DNA of 64,000 nucleotides from Craspedostauros australis (lineage: Eukaryota; Bacillariophyta; Bacillariophyceae; Mastogloiales; Achnanthaceae): assembly GCA_026770025.1 (NCBI GenBank), contig JAMXDE010000006.1, forward strand, positions 1,426,001 to 1,490,000, written 5' to 3'. Both the position numbers and the translations under genes were made by a program. Every line of letters begins with the position of its first letter. Within the stretch, counting starts at the first letter, position 1. The notes under the pieces are model-generated. The model had not been told where the DNA came from, ran no database searches, and worked only from the letters and a program-made list of their open reading frames with translations. Below are positions 42,239 through 53,764 of this stretch, piece after piece.

Positions 42239-44058
42239 CTACGATAGGTGAGAGTCTGATTTCGGACTGCCATCCTTGCGCGAACTATCTCTATGCCTGG
42301 CAACCTCCGCACATTCTACGCTGTCATCGTCTTCCGTAATGTCTGCATCCTCCTCCTCGTCGTCGTGACAACTGCAGTGATACTGCCGTTGTTCCAAATG
42401 AGAATGCGCGCGCTCGTTGCCAAACGCAAGCGCATCCGACGATTGTTCCCTGACGATGCGCTTGACACCTCGAAAGGTATTGCGTTGCGACTGATCGGAC
42501 GTAACGAAGAGGTTGGAATCCATCTCCATGGATAGCTGCGTTCGCGCCGTTCCCGTGCGCGGGCCTGTTATTTGCGCCAACATGGACAACGATGAAGAGT
42601 CATCGACTGCTGCTGCTACTTTGGATGACGCGCTGGGGGTTGCGTTAGATTTGGGTTTGGGGTCAAGCCAAACCACCTTGCCGTCTGCCGTGATGCGTGC
42701 GACATTGGAAATGAGGTTCTTCGGTCGTCGAGCCGAGGGTCTGAATCGTGAGCCATACGGAGGGGTGGAGACGTTTCGATCGCTTGGTGATAACGTGCTC
42801 AAAGTACAGCGAAGAAGGTACCAGCAGCTCTCGTCTGGATACTTCGATCTCCATTGCTGATAGCGCGGCGTGATGAAGACGATGAAGTTGAGCATGCCTT
42901 GCAACGGGAAGAAGAGGAACGGCAGGAGGATGGGGATGAACCTCGACATCTCGCCTCTGTGACCGTCCACCTCCACTACGTTGGCCAAGACTTGATGAAA
43001 CAGAGGCCAAATCCAGGTGTTGAAGTACGCCCTGTTGTCCGAATGCAAGAACGAATGCGAGTATGTATGAGAGAGTTGGGCAGAGCAGGATAGAGTGCCG
43101 TGCACAATCGGATCATGTGATGAGATGAGATATGTAATACAATAGATCGGTGAAAAGAGAGCAGATGGCGGAGAGGATGGGCATGGTGAGAACATCGTGC
43201 GGATACAACTACGCATACTTGCGAAGTCAACGTGGGTAAGATGTTCTCAGCGATTTCCCATCGCTTGATTTTCGGTTCTGCTTCCAGGCGCGAACCTTTA
43301 CGAGCAGGACTGACTCACAATGCGTACCGCGTGCACTGCCATGAGACGTTGCGCAGATGCTGGGAGTGCCGCAGGTTCGTGGCATGCGATAGAGAACGGT
43401 TCATCGTCTTGTCGATGCAGTCCTTGACGGTCCTGTAGAGCAGCCAAGTGCACCCGAATCCGATCAAGCTGACCACGTTGACCACCAAGGCTTGCAGGAT
43501 GGCGAGGAGGTTGCTGTCACCGCGGATGCATTCCACATCCTCGTGCAGGTGGCAGTCCGGCGGGTAGGAAACCATGAGGCATAGCCCTGACGCGCTTTCC
43601 GGATTGAACGCCTCCCTCGTGAGGCCATACAAAGGCAGCGGAAGGCTGAGCACGAAGGCCATGGTGTGGATGATGGGCTCGATGCGCTTCGACAGTTGCT
43701 CGTCCGTGTACTGATATCGTATCTGCAGGACGAAGTTGATGGACAGAAACGCGTTGTATATGGCGACCATGGTCCACAGCACGTTGAGCATGAAGCCGAC
43801 GACAGAGCACGAGGCGTCATTGCCGATGGCCACGGGATTCGTCGTCTTGTCGGATGGAAGCATGAGGAAGTGCACGGTGTTGGATGCGCTCATGAGGATG
43901 TCTGCCGCAGAGAGCATGACCAAGGTGCGGTGATACACCTTGCTCAAGTCCCTGCGCGCCAGCATTATGATCAGCGCGGAACCGCATATCGACAGCAGGC
44001 TCGATGCGTTGAAGGCGACCAGAAGGAGGATGTATTGTGCGTTGCTGAAGTCTCTCAT
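42239..44058 (-). CDS. Seven-helix receptor, cAMP-receptor-like (class E) GPCR (two exons)
   Basis: Exon 1 43319-44058 ends at GTGAGT in phase 2. Exon 2 42239-43031 follows GGACAACAG, giving 510 aa. Seven hydrophobic segments can be placed: YILLLVAFNASSLLSICGSA, RTLVMLSAADILMSASNTV, SVVGFMLNVLWTMVAIYNAF, IIHTMAFVLSLPLPLYGL, LLAILQALVVNVVSLIGFGC, YFNTWIWPLFHQVLANVV and FIPILLPFLFFPLQGMLNFI. A Cys before helix 3 (DASCSV) and Cys residues in extracellular loop 2 could form the usual disulphide. The helix 7 ending PLQGMLNFIVFITPRY resembles the LQGxxN element of Dictyostelium cAMP receptors. The cytoplasmic tail has about 180 residues, Ser-rich and then acidic. Ligand unknown. Confidence 0.8.
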
Positions 44059-44128
44059 TGTGATGGTTGGACTGCGGCCATGAAAAGCGGCGATGTACGA
44101 CTATTGTGTTGATATGGTAGAGCAGCTC

Positions 44129-44160
44129 GTAGTGTAGTCGTAGTGTAGTCGTAGTGTCGT
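44129..44160. repeat. TAGTGTAGTCG tandem repeat
   Basis: Nearly three 11-base units lie upstream of the receptor gene, in its likely 5' UTR or promoter. Confidence 0.8.
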
Positions 44161-44316
44161 CGTTGGGTCGAGTTGTGTGAGTGGGTGTGTGGACTGCGGA
44201 CAAAATTGTCGTCGATGGATGCTATCTCTTCTCGTGCAACGGCCGTGGCAGTGATGTAACTTACCATTCACCATGCTTCGGCGGAGCGCCACGCCATTGC
44301 CGCTCACTGTGGAGCC

Positions 44317-44502
44317 ATGCACCTGCTGATGACCAAACCTGCAGAAATGCTCCTTCCCAAGGGAGATGGCCTTGTGGAAACCGTCGAAGTCTCGGTGCCA
44401 ACTTCAACCGCTGATGCTGCAGACAAACAACTATTGATCCTCGAAGCGGAATACGGGAGCGGCCAAAGAAACGCAGAAGGCAAGCCTGACATCCCATCTT
44501 AA
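44317..44502 (+). CDS. Hypothetical 61-aa protein or terminal exon
   Basis: ATG at 44317. The frame is also open upstream to about 44258 with coding-like residues (HHASAERHAIAAHCGA), so this may be the last exon of a gene whose start is not found. The product contains LPKGDGLVETVEVSVPTSTA and ends GKPDIPS. Codon choice is like the nearby genes. No family. Confidence 0.3.
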   Translation: MHLLMTKPAEMLLPKGDGLVETVEVSVPTSTADAADKQLLILEAEYGSGQRNAEGKPDIPS

Positions 44503-45859
44503 GTGTATCCGTACTACCGATGGTTTGGTGAGCAGACGCGCATCGCTTTCCTGTCTTGACTCGTCGCGTGCCGATTCATCCAATTCCACCAAATCAACAA
44601 TTTCATGTGATGTATACCGTATTGTATCGTCGTCTTGGGGCATCACAGATCGGTCAGCAGCAGCATCTTCTTCTCCTGTGTTCCCCCGCTGTTCGTCGAG
44701 GAGACATTCACGGGCACTGGACCCTCCATGGAATCGGCACAAAGAAGTGCAGCCAACAACGAAAGGCAATTTGCAGTTTCGCCTCCCACCTTTTGCCCGT
44801 GAGAAAACGACTTTTGTGACTTCGCATCTTTGTGATCGTGATTGTGCAACCGGATAAATGGAGCATGTCGCTGAGACAGGTCTTGGACAGAAATGAGCGA
44901 TACTGCATGGTGTTCGTGTGTCTGTGTGTGAGGGTTTGTACTGACCATGTGAAGAAGCGCATTATGCACGACCCGAAAGATACCATTTGGGTTTTGGCGC
45001 GCCAACAAAGAACAAGAAGAAAAGGTCATCTGTCGCAAATTGCAAAATCGTCTCCTCGTGACAGAGATCCCAACCTTCTGCCGGCCACGAATACTCATCG
45101 CCCTTGTTCTGAGACGCCTCACCATACGGGCTGCTCGCACGAGCAGAGCGGACGCTTATTTTTCCTATCACGACACTATGCTGGATTGCGCCAGTTTGAT
45201 TCCTTCGACGATGATAATTTCAGGACGAGCGAGGATTGGGAGGACATCACCTGAAGCAGGGCGTCCATTCTCGTCCTCTGTACAACTACACTTTCCCTAT
45301 CTAATCGTACGTGTATTGCATGCCCCGGCAACAGCGACAGAACCTCCACCGAGGCTTTGCAGCAGACACTCTGGACGTATTCCATTGCGGAGCATCTCTC
45401 TCTCTCTCTCTCGTGCGGATAGAGCCGATGGCCGAAGAGTGGATGAAAGGGGACCGCTCACAGCTCGTAGCATGTCCATGCGAATGTACCAGACAATACG
45501 GACATGCAGTTAGCATCTGCCTCTCTCTCTCTCTCTCTCACTCTCTTTCCATTTGCTAGTGCTGTTGCTCGTATGGTTTGGCACCCTCGCACGACGACAA
45601 ATCCGAGACACCGTCAGCCTCATCACTCGCGTTGGCCAGATAGAAGCGCGGTATTGCATTTTACCAGCTGCGAATACGAACAAGAAAACAAGGGACGAAC
45701 AACTGAAAATGGATTCGAGAAGGCTCCGTTCATGCGAGATGATGTGCTTGGATGTGCGGTACGAATGCTCCAACATGCTCGCGAATGGAGAGCAGAGAAT
45801 AGGGCGAAGTATGACAGTGAATCTTCACTCGCACACCAAACACACAACAAGTGTATGTA

Positions 45860-46075
45860 ATCGTAAACGCAGTCCACCTCGAGATCTTTCATCTTGATCT
45901 TTGGATGTCTACCCCTCTCCGGCCGAAGCGCGTCACGTCTCTGTGCAAAATCCAGATGCATGCCCCAGCCATTGCCTAGACCACCCCCAGTGATTCCAGA
46001 GACAGCAGGGAAAGTGATAGTGGAATGGATCGTACCGACGCCACTCCAAAACTCATACTCGCACGCTGCATTGTG
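45860..46075 (-). CDS. Candidate internal exon of an unrecognised gene
   Basis: Opens after ACAATGCAG in a frame reading CEYEFWSGVGTIHST and TGGGLGNGWGMHLDF, then RPERGRHPKIKMKDLEV. Glycine, aromatic and charged residues alternate as in a folded protein. The 3' border may be at GAG|GTGGAC, or the frame may run on to about 45790. There is no start or stop and no recognised family. Confidence 0.3.
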
Positions 46076-47127
46076 ATGTGTTGTGACATGGCGTGGTGTG
46101 GCGTCCACGCGGGAGTGTGTTTGACCGTGGACCCTTTGCATCAGGTTGACCGAAATCGGTGACCAAATTGATCAATCAGAGACGCTCAGAGGCAAGTCCG
46201 TGTCGTAACCTGGTGGCGCCTCATGTCTCATCTGATTCGCTCGTCGTCGTTGCATCCCCACCACCTTTCTCATTCGCTCGCTGATCGTATCCAAGAGTAT
46301 CTGCGATCGCTTGCCATGCCGCAGTCACGAATACGGATTCTGTGCCAACGTCCTGGCACCGCAGTGCTCATCAATGCAAGGGTGCGAAATGGAGGATGGC
46401 GGATGAGCTATTGGGCTTCATCCTCGCGCATGAGGGAAGGAACAAAGCGAAAGGAGCCATAGGGAGAGAGAAGTTCTCTCCTCTGCATGGCTGGGGAAGA
46501 GATCAGGTATAATACATAGAATATCATATTCGTACGCTCGTACCTGAAGTGAATGTGGATGTGGATGTGAACCTGCGTAGGTGGACATGGATTCACGTGC
46601 ACGTTCACGTTCACGTTCGTGTCCGCTGCGTGTATCCACAAACGGGACCGCGATTTGGTCAGCGGACATGCGTTGCCCCCGATCAAAAGAGGCGATCCAA
46701 GAGAAGCACAAGAGGGGGAAGACAACACAGCGGGCAGATCGCAGCCCGCAGGTCGCATAGTAGCTCGCACACGAAGAGATGAGAGGATGTCCCTCCGAGT
46801 GACGGGAATGGAAATTTGGGATGATACGAGACGAGCGGATGCGGGTGAATGCAGTGACGCGGTTGGTCTTCGTCACGTACAATCCCTGTCGAGATGAACC
46901 GAGGCCAGGAGCCGATTTGCCGGTGCCAACGCCGTATCCATGTGCGTGCATACGGCACGAGCGCGGTGTTGGCCTGGTCTGGCAAGAGCATAGCACATGG
47001 GAGCTCGTGGAGGCCTGCGTTCCTGGCCAGTATCACTGACCTGCACACTGTACAACTCACACAAATACCATACGAGGTACAGTATCACGAGCAGATGGAT
47101 ACCCGCGTTGGATGCAGACGGTGTTAG

Positions 47128-47724
47128 TTGATACTCCACATCCGCGGTTCGACATTCGCGCTCGACAACATTGATGGAGACTTGGGGAGAGCGAAACAGT
47201 CTGTTGGCGCTTTTTGCTCGAATCCGTTCACCCCAACTCCACCAGAAATCCCAACTTCGATTCCAGTCGGATGCTCCTCCCACAACGACTCCATCCGCGC
47301 CACGAGCCCAACTCCAACTCCTCCCTCATACTCGTACCATGGCTCGCCATTGAGTAGTGGCACGTGCGGGCAGGACGCTGCTATGGGTACTAGCCGGGCT
47401 GGTATGAATAGAAACAACTCGCGCAATGCTTCACCAGAGCAGCAACACCCGCCCAACAAGGAAGGGCCACTCTGCATGAGCATGTTTGGAGCTGCGCACG
47501 TCAGCGCATCGCCACGACCCAGCAAAAGCGCAAAGGGACACGAAGGAAGCGCAACGCTGCCACAGGCGCCCATCATAGCGACACTCGTTGTTCGCGCTCC
47601 TACGGCATCTTCGCTCTTGTGTCCCGTAAGAAAACCGAAAGTGTCGAAACGAGAGCCATTTGACACGGCCTTGTGCGCGTTTGCGCCCTGCCGGAGATTA
47701 ATAAAGGCACGAATCACGAGTTGA
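47128..47724 (+). CDS. Candidate Pro/Ser-rich terminal exon
   Basis: A frame open from just after an in-frame TAG at 47125 to a TGA at 47724, without an early ATG (first at 47383). The content, NPFTPTPPEIPTSIPVG and SPTPTPPSYSYHGSPLSSG, resembles disordered diatom proteins. The opposite strand is open over the same span as well (47124-47894, no ATG), so which strand is used is uncertain. Confidence 0.25.
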   Translation: MILHIRGSTFALDNIDGDLGRAKQSVGAFCSNPFTPTPPEIPTSIPVGCSSHNDSIRATSPTPTPPSYSYHGSPLSSGTCGQDAAMGTSRAGMNRNNSRNASPEQQHPPNKEGPLCMSMFGAAHVSASPRPSKSAKGHEGSATLPQAPIIATLVVRAPTASSLLCPVRKPKVSKREPFDTALCAFAPCRRLIKARITS

Positions 47725-48938
47725 GTTACTGTTGGTCCCGCCTCATTTATGCATTCATCATCGGTTGTGAACCGTGAACCTGCATTTTCGCCGACATTCA
47801 CTCGCGAAGGGCACGACTGTGGGTCATTGAGCGTGTCGTTCGGTGCTGTCACAAGACACGTCACTGGGAATCGCTCCAAGACTGCCCTCGTCAATTTGGA
47901 TCATGGATGGAACGTCGGCTTCAACGTTGGGACCGATTCGGTGACTTTCCCACAAAATCGTTTTCCATCACAGCTTCTGTGTTGCTTGATAAAAGGTTGG
48001 TCCACGAGCACGAGCAGCATCCTCACACGGAGTAGCAATTCACGCTCGTGCTGGTACACCACCGATACAAAGAGCGACGAAGGAACGCCACGCCAACACG
48101 CACGACACTGAAGCATCAGCAAGGAGCACAGGTGCGAATCAGCGACACGCAGATAGCACGAAAAAGTCATCTCTCGAAACACGAAGACGCCGCTCCGAAC
48201 CGGGTGCGTCCAACATCCAACCCCTGTGTGGAAGAAACAGGCAGAAAGAACCGAGAGCACAGAGGCCTTTGCCATCCAGATGAGGAACAGGCACCCACAC
48301 AGTAATGCATTGACTGCGTGAACCGTCGTGGTATTGCTCGCACGTGAGGAACGTCTCGGAGATCGATTGTTTGTGTCTGCTGCTCAGCAAAGCGGACCAC
48401 AGACTATTCGGCTCCCAGGGAGAGGCGGTCTCTCTTTTGTGGGACAACGAAACGGCAACAGAAACAACCAACCAGAACGGCACCGAAAGCATCCTCGCAG
48501 GCTCCGTCCGTCGCCGCTGCCACAGAGGGCGTCACCTCCACTTCGCTCATTTCCATTGTCTTCCTCGGCATCACAAGAGGTGTGAACAGCAGGAAATCGT
48601 TGCTCCTCGCCATCAGCAACTGCACTACTAACATTCAGAGCAGCAGTGGCAGAAGCAGAAACAGAAACAGGACCAGAAGCAGCATAACTCTCCAGGAGGT
48701 CCCAGAGGTGCAGTGTCCATCCGACTTCCATCCGACTTCCACCTTCCAAAACAAAGCAAAGGAAGCCAAGCCAAGTCGCGGAGGCATCAAGGCGCGGCAT
48801 CGTCGATCGCCCATCATCTTGCCTCGGCATCGCCTACAATCGATTCGAATCATCTGATCCGTGGACGAACTCCAACGATCCCTTGGTGCGATACGTGTAG
48901 AAGACGTGGTTGCCAACGTCACCGCAGCAGTCGATGAG

Positions 48939-51050
48939 ATGGCAAGCAGCAGCATACCCACGATAGTGTGCGATGTGGAGCACGTTGTGGTGTCCAACCT
49001 CGACATCATTCGGGAGGAGCACAACAGCCCATCCCCTTCGTATGCCTCGGATGATGTCTCCTCCATCGGAATGGGATCCATCGGGGAATCAGAGGCACCA
49101 CCGTCCGTGCACTCCTACCCGTACATTCCACAAGACCGTTACGTGACGGGCAGCCACCATCACGGGAGCATACGCCGCTCGCATCGTCGAGGTGCGTCCA
49201 TGGAGACCTGCAACTATGTTGCCGAGTATGATGGAGGCATCCCGAGAGGGATCACCGCATACAACAGATCTCGACGCCATGGAGGCATGTCATGCCATAG
49301 CTCATCGAAGCGCAGCGTGATCGAAGGCGACAGGTGGGAGCAGTACAGCGTCGATGGTTCTGCCGCAACGAACGATTCAAGGCCCGTAATCCCGCGCCGT
49401 AGCATGAGCTCAGGAATCAGGAAAGACGTTGCGCTGGCCCCGAGCAGATGCTCGAACGACGCACGGTTGCAGCACTACTCGAACAATCTCCAGCAGCAGC
49501 AACAGCAGCAGCAGCAACAACAACACAACTTTCAGCACCAGAACCAGTACCAGCAGCAACAATACCATCACAATCACCAACAGCACTCGTCACAATCACA
49601 TTCCCAAGCTGGATCTCAATCCCAATCGCAGTACCCCCATTGCCACAGCAATCGGGGACCTTCGGCCGGCGGATACGATCGGTACCATCCTGGTAATAGC
49701 TTGCAACCGAGACCGAATGGAAATGGCCGGCCGGATAGGATGATGCGCGGTCAGGCTGCTGCCACTGAGCAACCGAGATATACCAATCGGGCAGGCTCGA
49801 TGTCTCAGAGAAGCGCCAGCGGAAGGAGCAGTTGCAGTGGGGGCCAGGGCGACCAAGGTTTCCCCGGACCTGGCAGGATGGCAACACCTTCGCAGGCATC
49901 GCCTATGATGCACCGACGGTATTCCTCGGGACGATCGCGCCCACAGACTCCGACCGATGCTGCGGGAAGGACAGTCATCTCTGCGCCAGCCCCAAGGCAC
50001 GGCCATGCGAGTCCCCACTCATACGGTTACCCAAACATTGGTACACAGTCACGACCACAGCCACAGCCCCAGCCACAACCGCAACTACCTACACATACAC
50101 ATACACATACACACGGTCCCTCCAACGCACAGGTGCACTCACGGTTGCAGCCGCAGCAGCAGCATGGGAACAGCTGCGCATTCCCGCGGCAGTCACCGAT
50201 CACATCATCGCATTGTCAACGCACCAGCGGGCCACCCACGATGAGACCATCGCCATCAGAGGTATCAGTCACACGTCAAGACTCGGAGCAACCCGAAGCA
50301 CCTAACGGCGCGGACGTTCGTAGGTCGACCATGCACCTGCAAACGTTGGTCTCACCAACCTCGCTGTCGAAACAAAAGCGTGGCAGGCATTCGTTCGATG
50401 CTTCGCTCAAGTGGGACACAGGTGAGCGGCAGCATCGGCACCCTTATCAGTTCCGGCATCGACGATTCCTGGAACCATGTCGCAGCAGCTCGTCTCCAAC
50501 CAGAAGCTACAGCGAAGAGGGCTACGGACCCAAGGACCTCATTAACTCCCAGCCGCCGAAACCGGTTCGCCGATCCATGCCGCACCTGCCACCGCGTCCC
50601 CCACCGCCGCCGCCGCTCACGCCAGTGACGAGACCGCCACCAATCTCAATGCTTTCTCCCGAGCCGCAGTCCATGACGGTGACGTCCGTGTCCACCACCT
50701 CATCCTCGCCTGCCGAGGCTCCGAAGAGACCCGTCGAGGTGGAGATCGCACCCGGTATCTGGATGGAGCTGCGCGGGGCGAACGAAACTTGGGAGGCAGT
50801 GTCGACCGGGCAATACTGCCCTGCTACATGCCTCGACTGCAATACATCGCTCCTGTGCGTGATGGACGCCCAATCCATCCTCTGCCCAACCTGCAAGGTG
50901 GTGTCACCCATCCTGGAGGACCCAACCGGGGTGAGAAATGGACAAACGTTGCGCGGCGTGGGCTTGGGCTTCACTCCCGACCAGCTGATACAATGGCAGT
51001 CCGATCTCGCAAGAGGAGTCGATGTGCGGCGAACAATCTTGGGCTCCTAA
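48939..51050 (+). CDS. Q-rich disordered protein with C-terminal zinc ribbon
   Basis: 703 aa from the first in-frame ATG (48939). The frame is open from 48861 without ATG, so a short upstream exon is possible. Residues 1-560 are disordered: poly-Gln (LQQQQQQQQQQQHNF region), His/Gln/Ser-rich repeats, a QPQPQPQPQ stretch, a THTHTHTH stretch and a PPRPPPPPPL run. The last 110 residues look folded: VEIAPGIWMELRGANETWEA, then a four-Cys ribbon with CLDC and, 15 residues later, CPTC inside LCPTCKVVSP. A late helix, LGFTPDQLIQWQSDLARG, ends the protein. I have the impression that this LRGxxETW-plus-ribbon module recurs in diatom proteins, but cannot verify it. Role unknown. Confidence 0.75.
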   Translation: MASSSIPTIVCDVEHVVVSNLDIIREEHNSPSPSYASDDVSSIGMGSIGESEAPPSVHSYPYIPQDRYVTGSHHHGSIRRSHRRGASMETCNYVAEYDGGIPRGITAYNRSRRHGGMSCHSSSKRSVIEGDRWEQYSVDGSAATNDSRPVIPRRSMSSGIRKDVALAPSRCSNDARLQHYSNNLQQQQQQQQQQQHNFQHQNQYQQQQYHHNHQQHSSQSHSQAGSQSQSQYPHCHSNRGPSAGGYDRYHPGNSLQPRPNGNGRPDRMMRGQAAATEQPRYTNRAGSMSQRSASGRSSCSGGQGDQGFPGPGRMATPSQASPMMHRRYSSGRSRPQTPTDAAGRTVISAPAPRHGHASPHSYGYPNIGTQSRPQPQPQPQPQLPTHTHTHTHGPSNAQVHSRLQPQQQHGNSCAFPRQSPITSSHCQRTSGPPTMRPSPSEVSVTRQDSEQPEAPNGADVRRSTMHLQTLVSPTSLSKQKRGRHSFDASLKWDTGERQHRHPYQFRHRRFLEPCRSSSSPTRSYSEEGYGPKDLINSQPPKPVRRSMPHLPPRPPPPPPLTPVTRPPPISMLSPEPQSMTVTSVSTTSSSPAEAPKRPVEVEIAPGIWMELRGANETWEAVSTGQYCPATCLDCNTSLLCVMDAQSILCPTCKVVSPILEDPTGVRNGQTLRGVGLGFTPDQLIQWQSDLARGVDVRRTILGS

Positions 51051-51557
51051 ACATGATGATCCACTCTGTTGGAGCAGTTTAGAAACGCTGGATCTTGGAA
51101 GAACTTCATAATCATTGCCGACATCAAACGTGGATGTTGGGTTACGAACGGGACGCCGCACACAGGCGCAAACAGCCTTGCTGGTCAGTCCACCTTCGTC
51201 GAAAGGACGGCGCTCCGAGACGAGCGTACGTTCTTATAATACAATACAATACAATTACCTACAGTTACAGTTACAGATACATAATACTCATAATACATGC
51301 ATGGCGTTGTGTCAATACACATAGCATTGCACTTACAGAATAAACACAAGAAACCATAGAGCACCATAGAGAGAGAGAGAGAGTAACGCCTGTCACTGCG
51401 AATATTAGCTAGTCTTGATTGCATTGTTGCGACTGGTATGCGGATGGGAGTTCCTTGAATCCGCCATCCTGTGTCTCGTGGATTGATGGCTCAACTGCCG
51501 CGAAGAAAGGTTGACGTCTCATCGTCCGGGTGAAGCGTTCACAGCAGACTCCTGAAT
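51051..51557. other. Convergent 3' gap
   Basis: Between the Q-rich gene and the dioxygenase. It contains TACAATACAATACAATTACC-type repeats (about 51240) and a short GA run near 51370. Confidence 0.5.
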
Positions 51558-53481
51558 CTACACACCAAATCCTTCCATTCGGAATCTGGAGGCCAACTCG
51601 TCTTGGCTGTGACGTTTGGAATGGAATCAAGTTCAATGTTGTTCAAGAAGCGCATGAGAGAGCAGGCAGGTGGTGAAAGAGTCTGTCAGCGTGATGTTAT
51701 ACCACATGCATGCGCGAGACCAGGATGCTCTCATCGCATCGTATCGCATACATCTTCTCCCAAAAACGGAGCACGGGCACATCAAACCATCGCTTTGCGT
51801 TTGTGCTTACTTACCTGATGTAGCATCCCATCACAGTCCTGGGGGCAGCTACGCTGGATTCAAACGCGCGCCTCGCATGCAGGCATCTCTGTCGTACGAG
51901 CATGTTGATTTCAAGTTTCGATATCGAGATCATGGAATGTCGTGTCGCGTAGAAAATAGATATGTAAAAGGAACGAACAGTGAGTGGCTGAGCAGAAGCA
52001 AGCAACGCCGGCAACAAGCAAATGCGGTTGACGATGCACCGGACTACCATACGAGTACAAGAGCACATCATGAGCTGATCCTTGGCCACCATCGACCACA
52101 TCAAAGGGATGGAACTTACCTGATTCGCAACGACCACTGTGTCGCCAACGTCCAGACGCATTTGCAGTTGAAACTCCTTCGATGTGAGCAGCGCATCCCA
52201 GGCGTCGTGTGCTTCCTCCAGCTCTCTGTAGAACTTGTCGGCGTCGGCCATGCGGTTGGCCGGCGGGATGTCAGGCAACCGATCCAAATCGTTGTGCCGG
52301 ATCCTTCGGATGCAACCGTGCGGCGAGACGTCGATGACGGGTCCGCTGGCCTCCGTGTGCCAGCCGGTCGCATCGTCCTTGCTGCGGTACGTGCGTTCCG
52401 TGGTGCTGAGGATTCGGAACGCTTCGGGATCGGTCGCTTTCAGCGCATGCGCGGCGGCAATGCCATCGCACAGCACGGTCTCTCCTCCGTTCTCGGCCGG
52501 CTGGACCATGGTGAAGATCTGCAAGCCCGGCGGATCTCCAAAGTACGTCATGTCCGTGTGCAGCGGAATTCCTGACATGCCGTACGCCGAATCGGCCTGG
52601 CTGGTTCCATCAGCCTGGCCCTTGGAGGACGTGGCCCAAACGCCACCGTACATGGTGTGCATGGGCCCGTCGGTTGCGTCCGGCAGAACGACTTTGGACG
52701 CGTCGTAGTCGTCCGATGCGCCTCGGCGCTTGTGGTACGCCCAGAGACTAGTGTCGGCGTTGGACTTGACGCTGCCACCACCCAGCGCGGCTCCCAGCAC
52801 GGCGATGCCAGCGCCGTCGACATCGGGATCCAGCATGGTGTTGGTGATCAGCACGATGCCGTATCGGTAAAGCGCTGCCAATGCACGTCGCATTCCATCT
52901 TCCGACGACACGGCGTCGTCGTACTCGATGGACAGTTCCGGAGAAGAGCGCACGGACTCCTCCGTCAGGTTCTTCCAAGGCGTTTGGTCGGGATGGAAGA
53001 CGCCCTTCGTTTGGGCGATCGCCTGCTCCAGGAGGTATCGGTCATGCGTCGTGGCGGAGCCGTCCGTCCATGAGAGGCGCACCATTTGATCAGCGGGCAT
53101 GATGTCGGCAGACACGACGGACGCCGTCTTGGCTGCATCATTCATGGTGGATCTTCGTGACTTGCGATAGTTGAGGACAACGTTGCCGCTGATCGCATCC
53201 ACCGGCACGTCGGTGCGTTGGTGGGTGATGGGGTCGAACTTGCTTGCCGCCGCCGCACGCAGGAAGTTGGTGGGCAGCATACGGACATCATCGAGCAAGC
53301 TCTCCATTCCGTGTTCGCCACCTTGCGTTGGCAGCTCGGCCATGGAGTTGAGGAGACGGAGCTGGCCAGCATGGTGTGCGCTCAAGGTTGCGCGACCTCC
53401 GTGCATGATGGATCGCACGAACGGACGCGTATGGGCCCTGCAGGCCGATCGTGCGGCTATCGCTGCGGCTTGGTTCATCAT
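51558..53481 (-). CDS. Gamma-butyrobetaine/trimethyllysine dioxygenase family, mitochondrial (three exons)
   Basis: Exons 52120-53481, 51815-51888 and 51558-51606 splice in phase (GTAAGT donors) into 494 aa. Residues 1-45, starting MMNQAAAIAARSACRAHTRP, form a mitochondrial presequence. The N-terminal beta domain has VRLSWTDGSATTHDRYLLEQ. The Fe(II)/2-oxoglutarate site is H308-x-D310 (IPLHTDMTYFGDPP) and H458 (RCLHARRAF), followed by MGCYISQDELASRFRM. The last motif is split over exons 2 and 3, and the 49-base exon 3 was found by matching the family ending GCYxxxDxLxSR. The Cys residues of the usual N-terminal zinc site are absent. Family role: carnitine biosynthesis, hydroxylating trimethyllysine or butyrobetaine. 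Which substrate is unknown. Confidence 0.9.
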
Positions 53482-53764
53482 GGTGAGTGTTGTCAAGTAT
53501 CGTCTTACTATACTACTATGATACGTATGAGCTATACGCACAGTGGTGTCGGAGCGGAAGTGGTTGTATTATAGAACACGTACGAGAAATGTGGAGTGCA
53601 GATCGCGTGGTAGTGGATTTTATGATCTCAGAGTCAAGGGGGCTGCTGGACGGGCTTCCAACAGGTCGCATGGGGAGGGTACTCGGGTGTATCGTGTTCT
53701 TTCATACTGCTGTTCTTGTTTTGCTGTTCTGGTTCGTTGATGGATGTTGTCTGGATTTGTCTCC

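Larger units (their letters stand above)
44503..48938. other. Gene-poor region with unresolved exon-like segments
   Basis: About 4.4 kb without a gene I can complete. Coding-like pieces exist on the minus strand near 46075-45860 (containing FWSGVGTIHSTITFPAVSG and HPKIKMKDLEVDC) after a CAATGCAG acceptor, and near 46290-46180 (RHEAPPGYDTDLPLS). On the plus strand 47200-47720 there is a Pro/Ser-rich frame. Several CT/GA runs lie near 45390-45420 and 45520-45545. I could not join these with matching phases. Confidence 0.5.

Noticed and set aside
47124..47894. Minus-strand frame of 256 codons
   Set aside because: No ATG for most of its length and the plus strand is equally open; not listed as a gene, only mentioned under the region.
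51670..52575. Plus-strand frame of 301 codons over the dioxygenase
   Set aside because: Opposite strand carries the iron site and correct splice phases.
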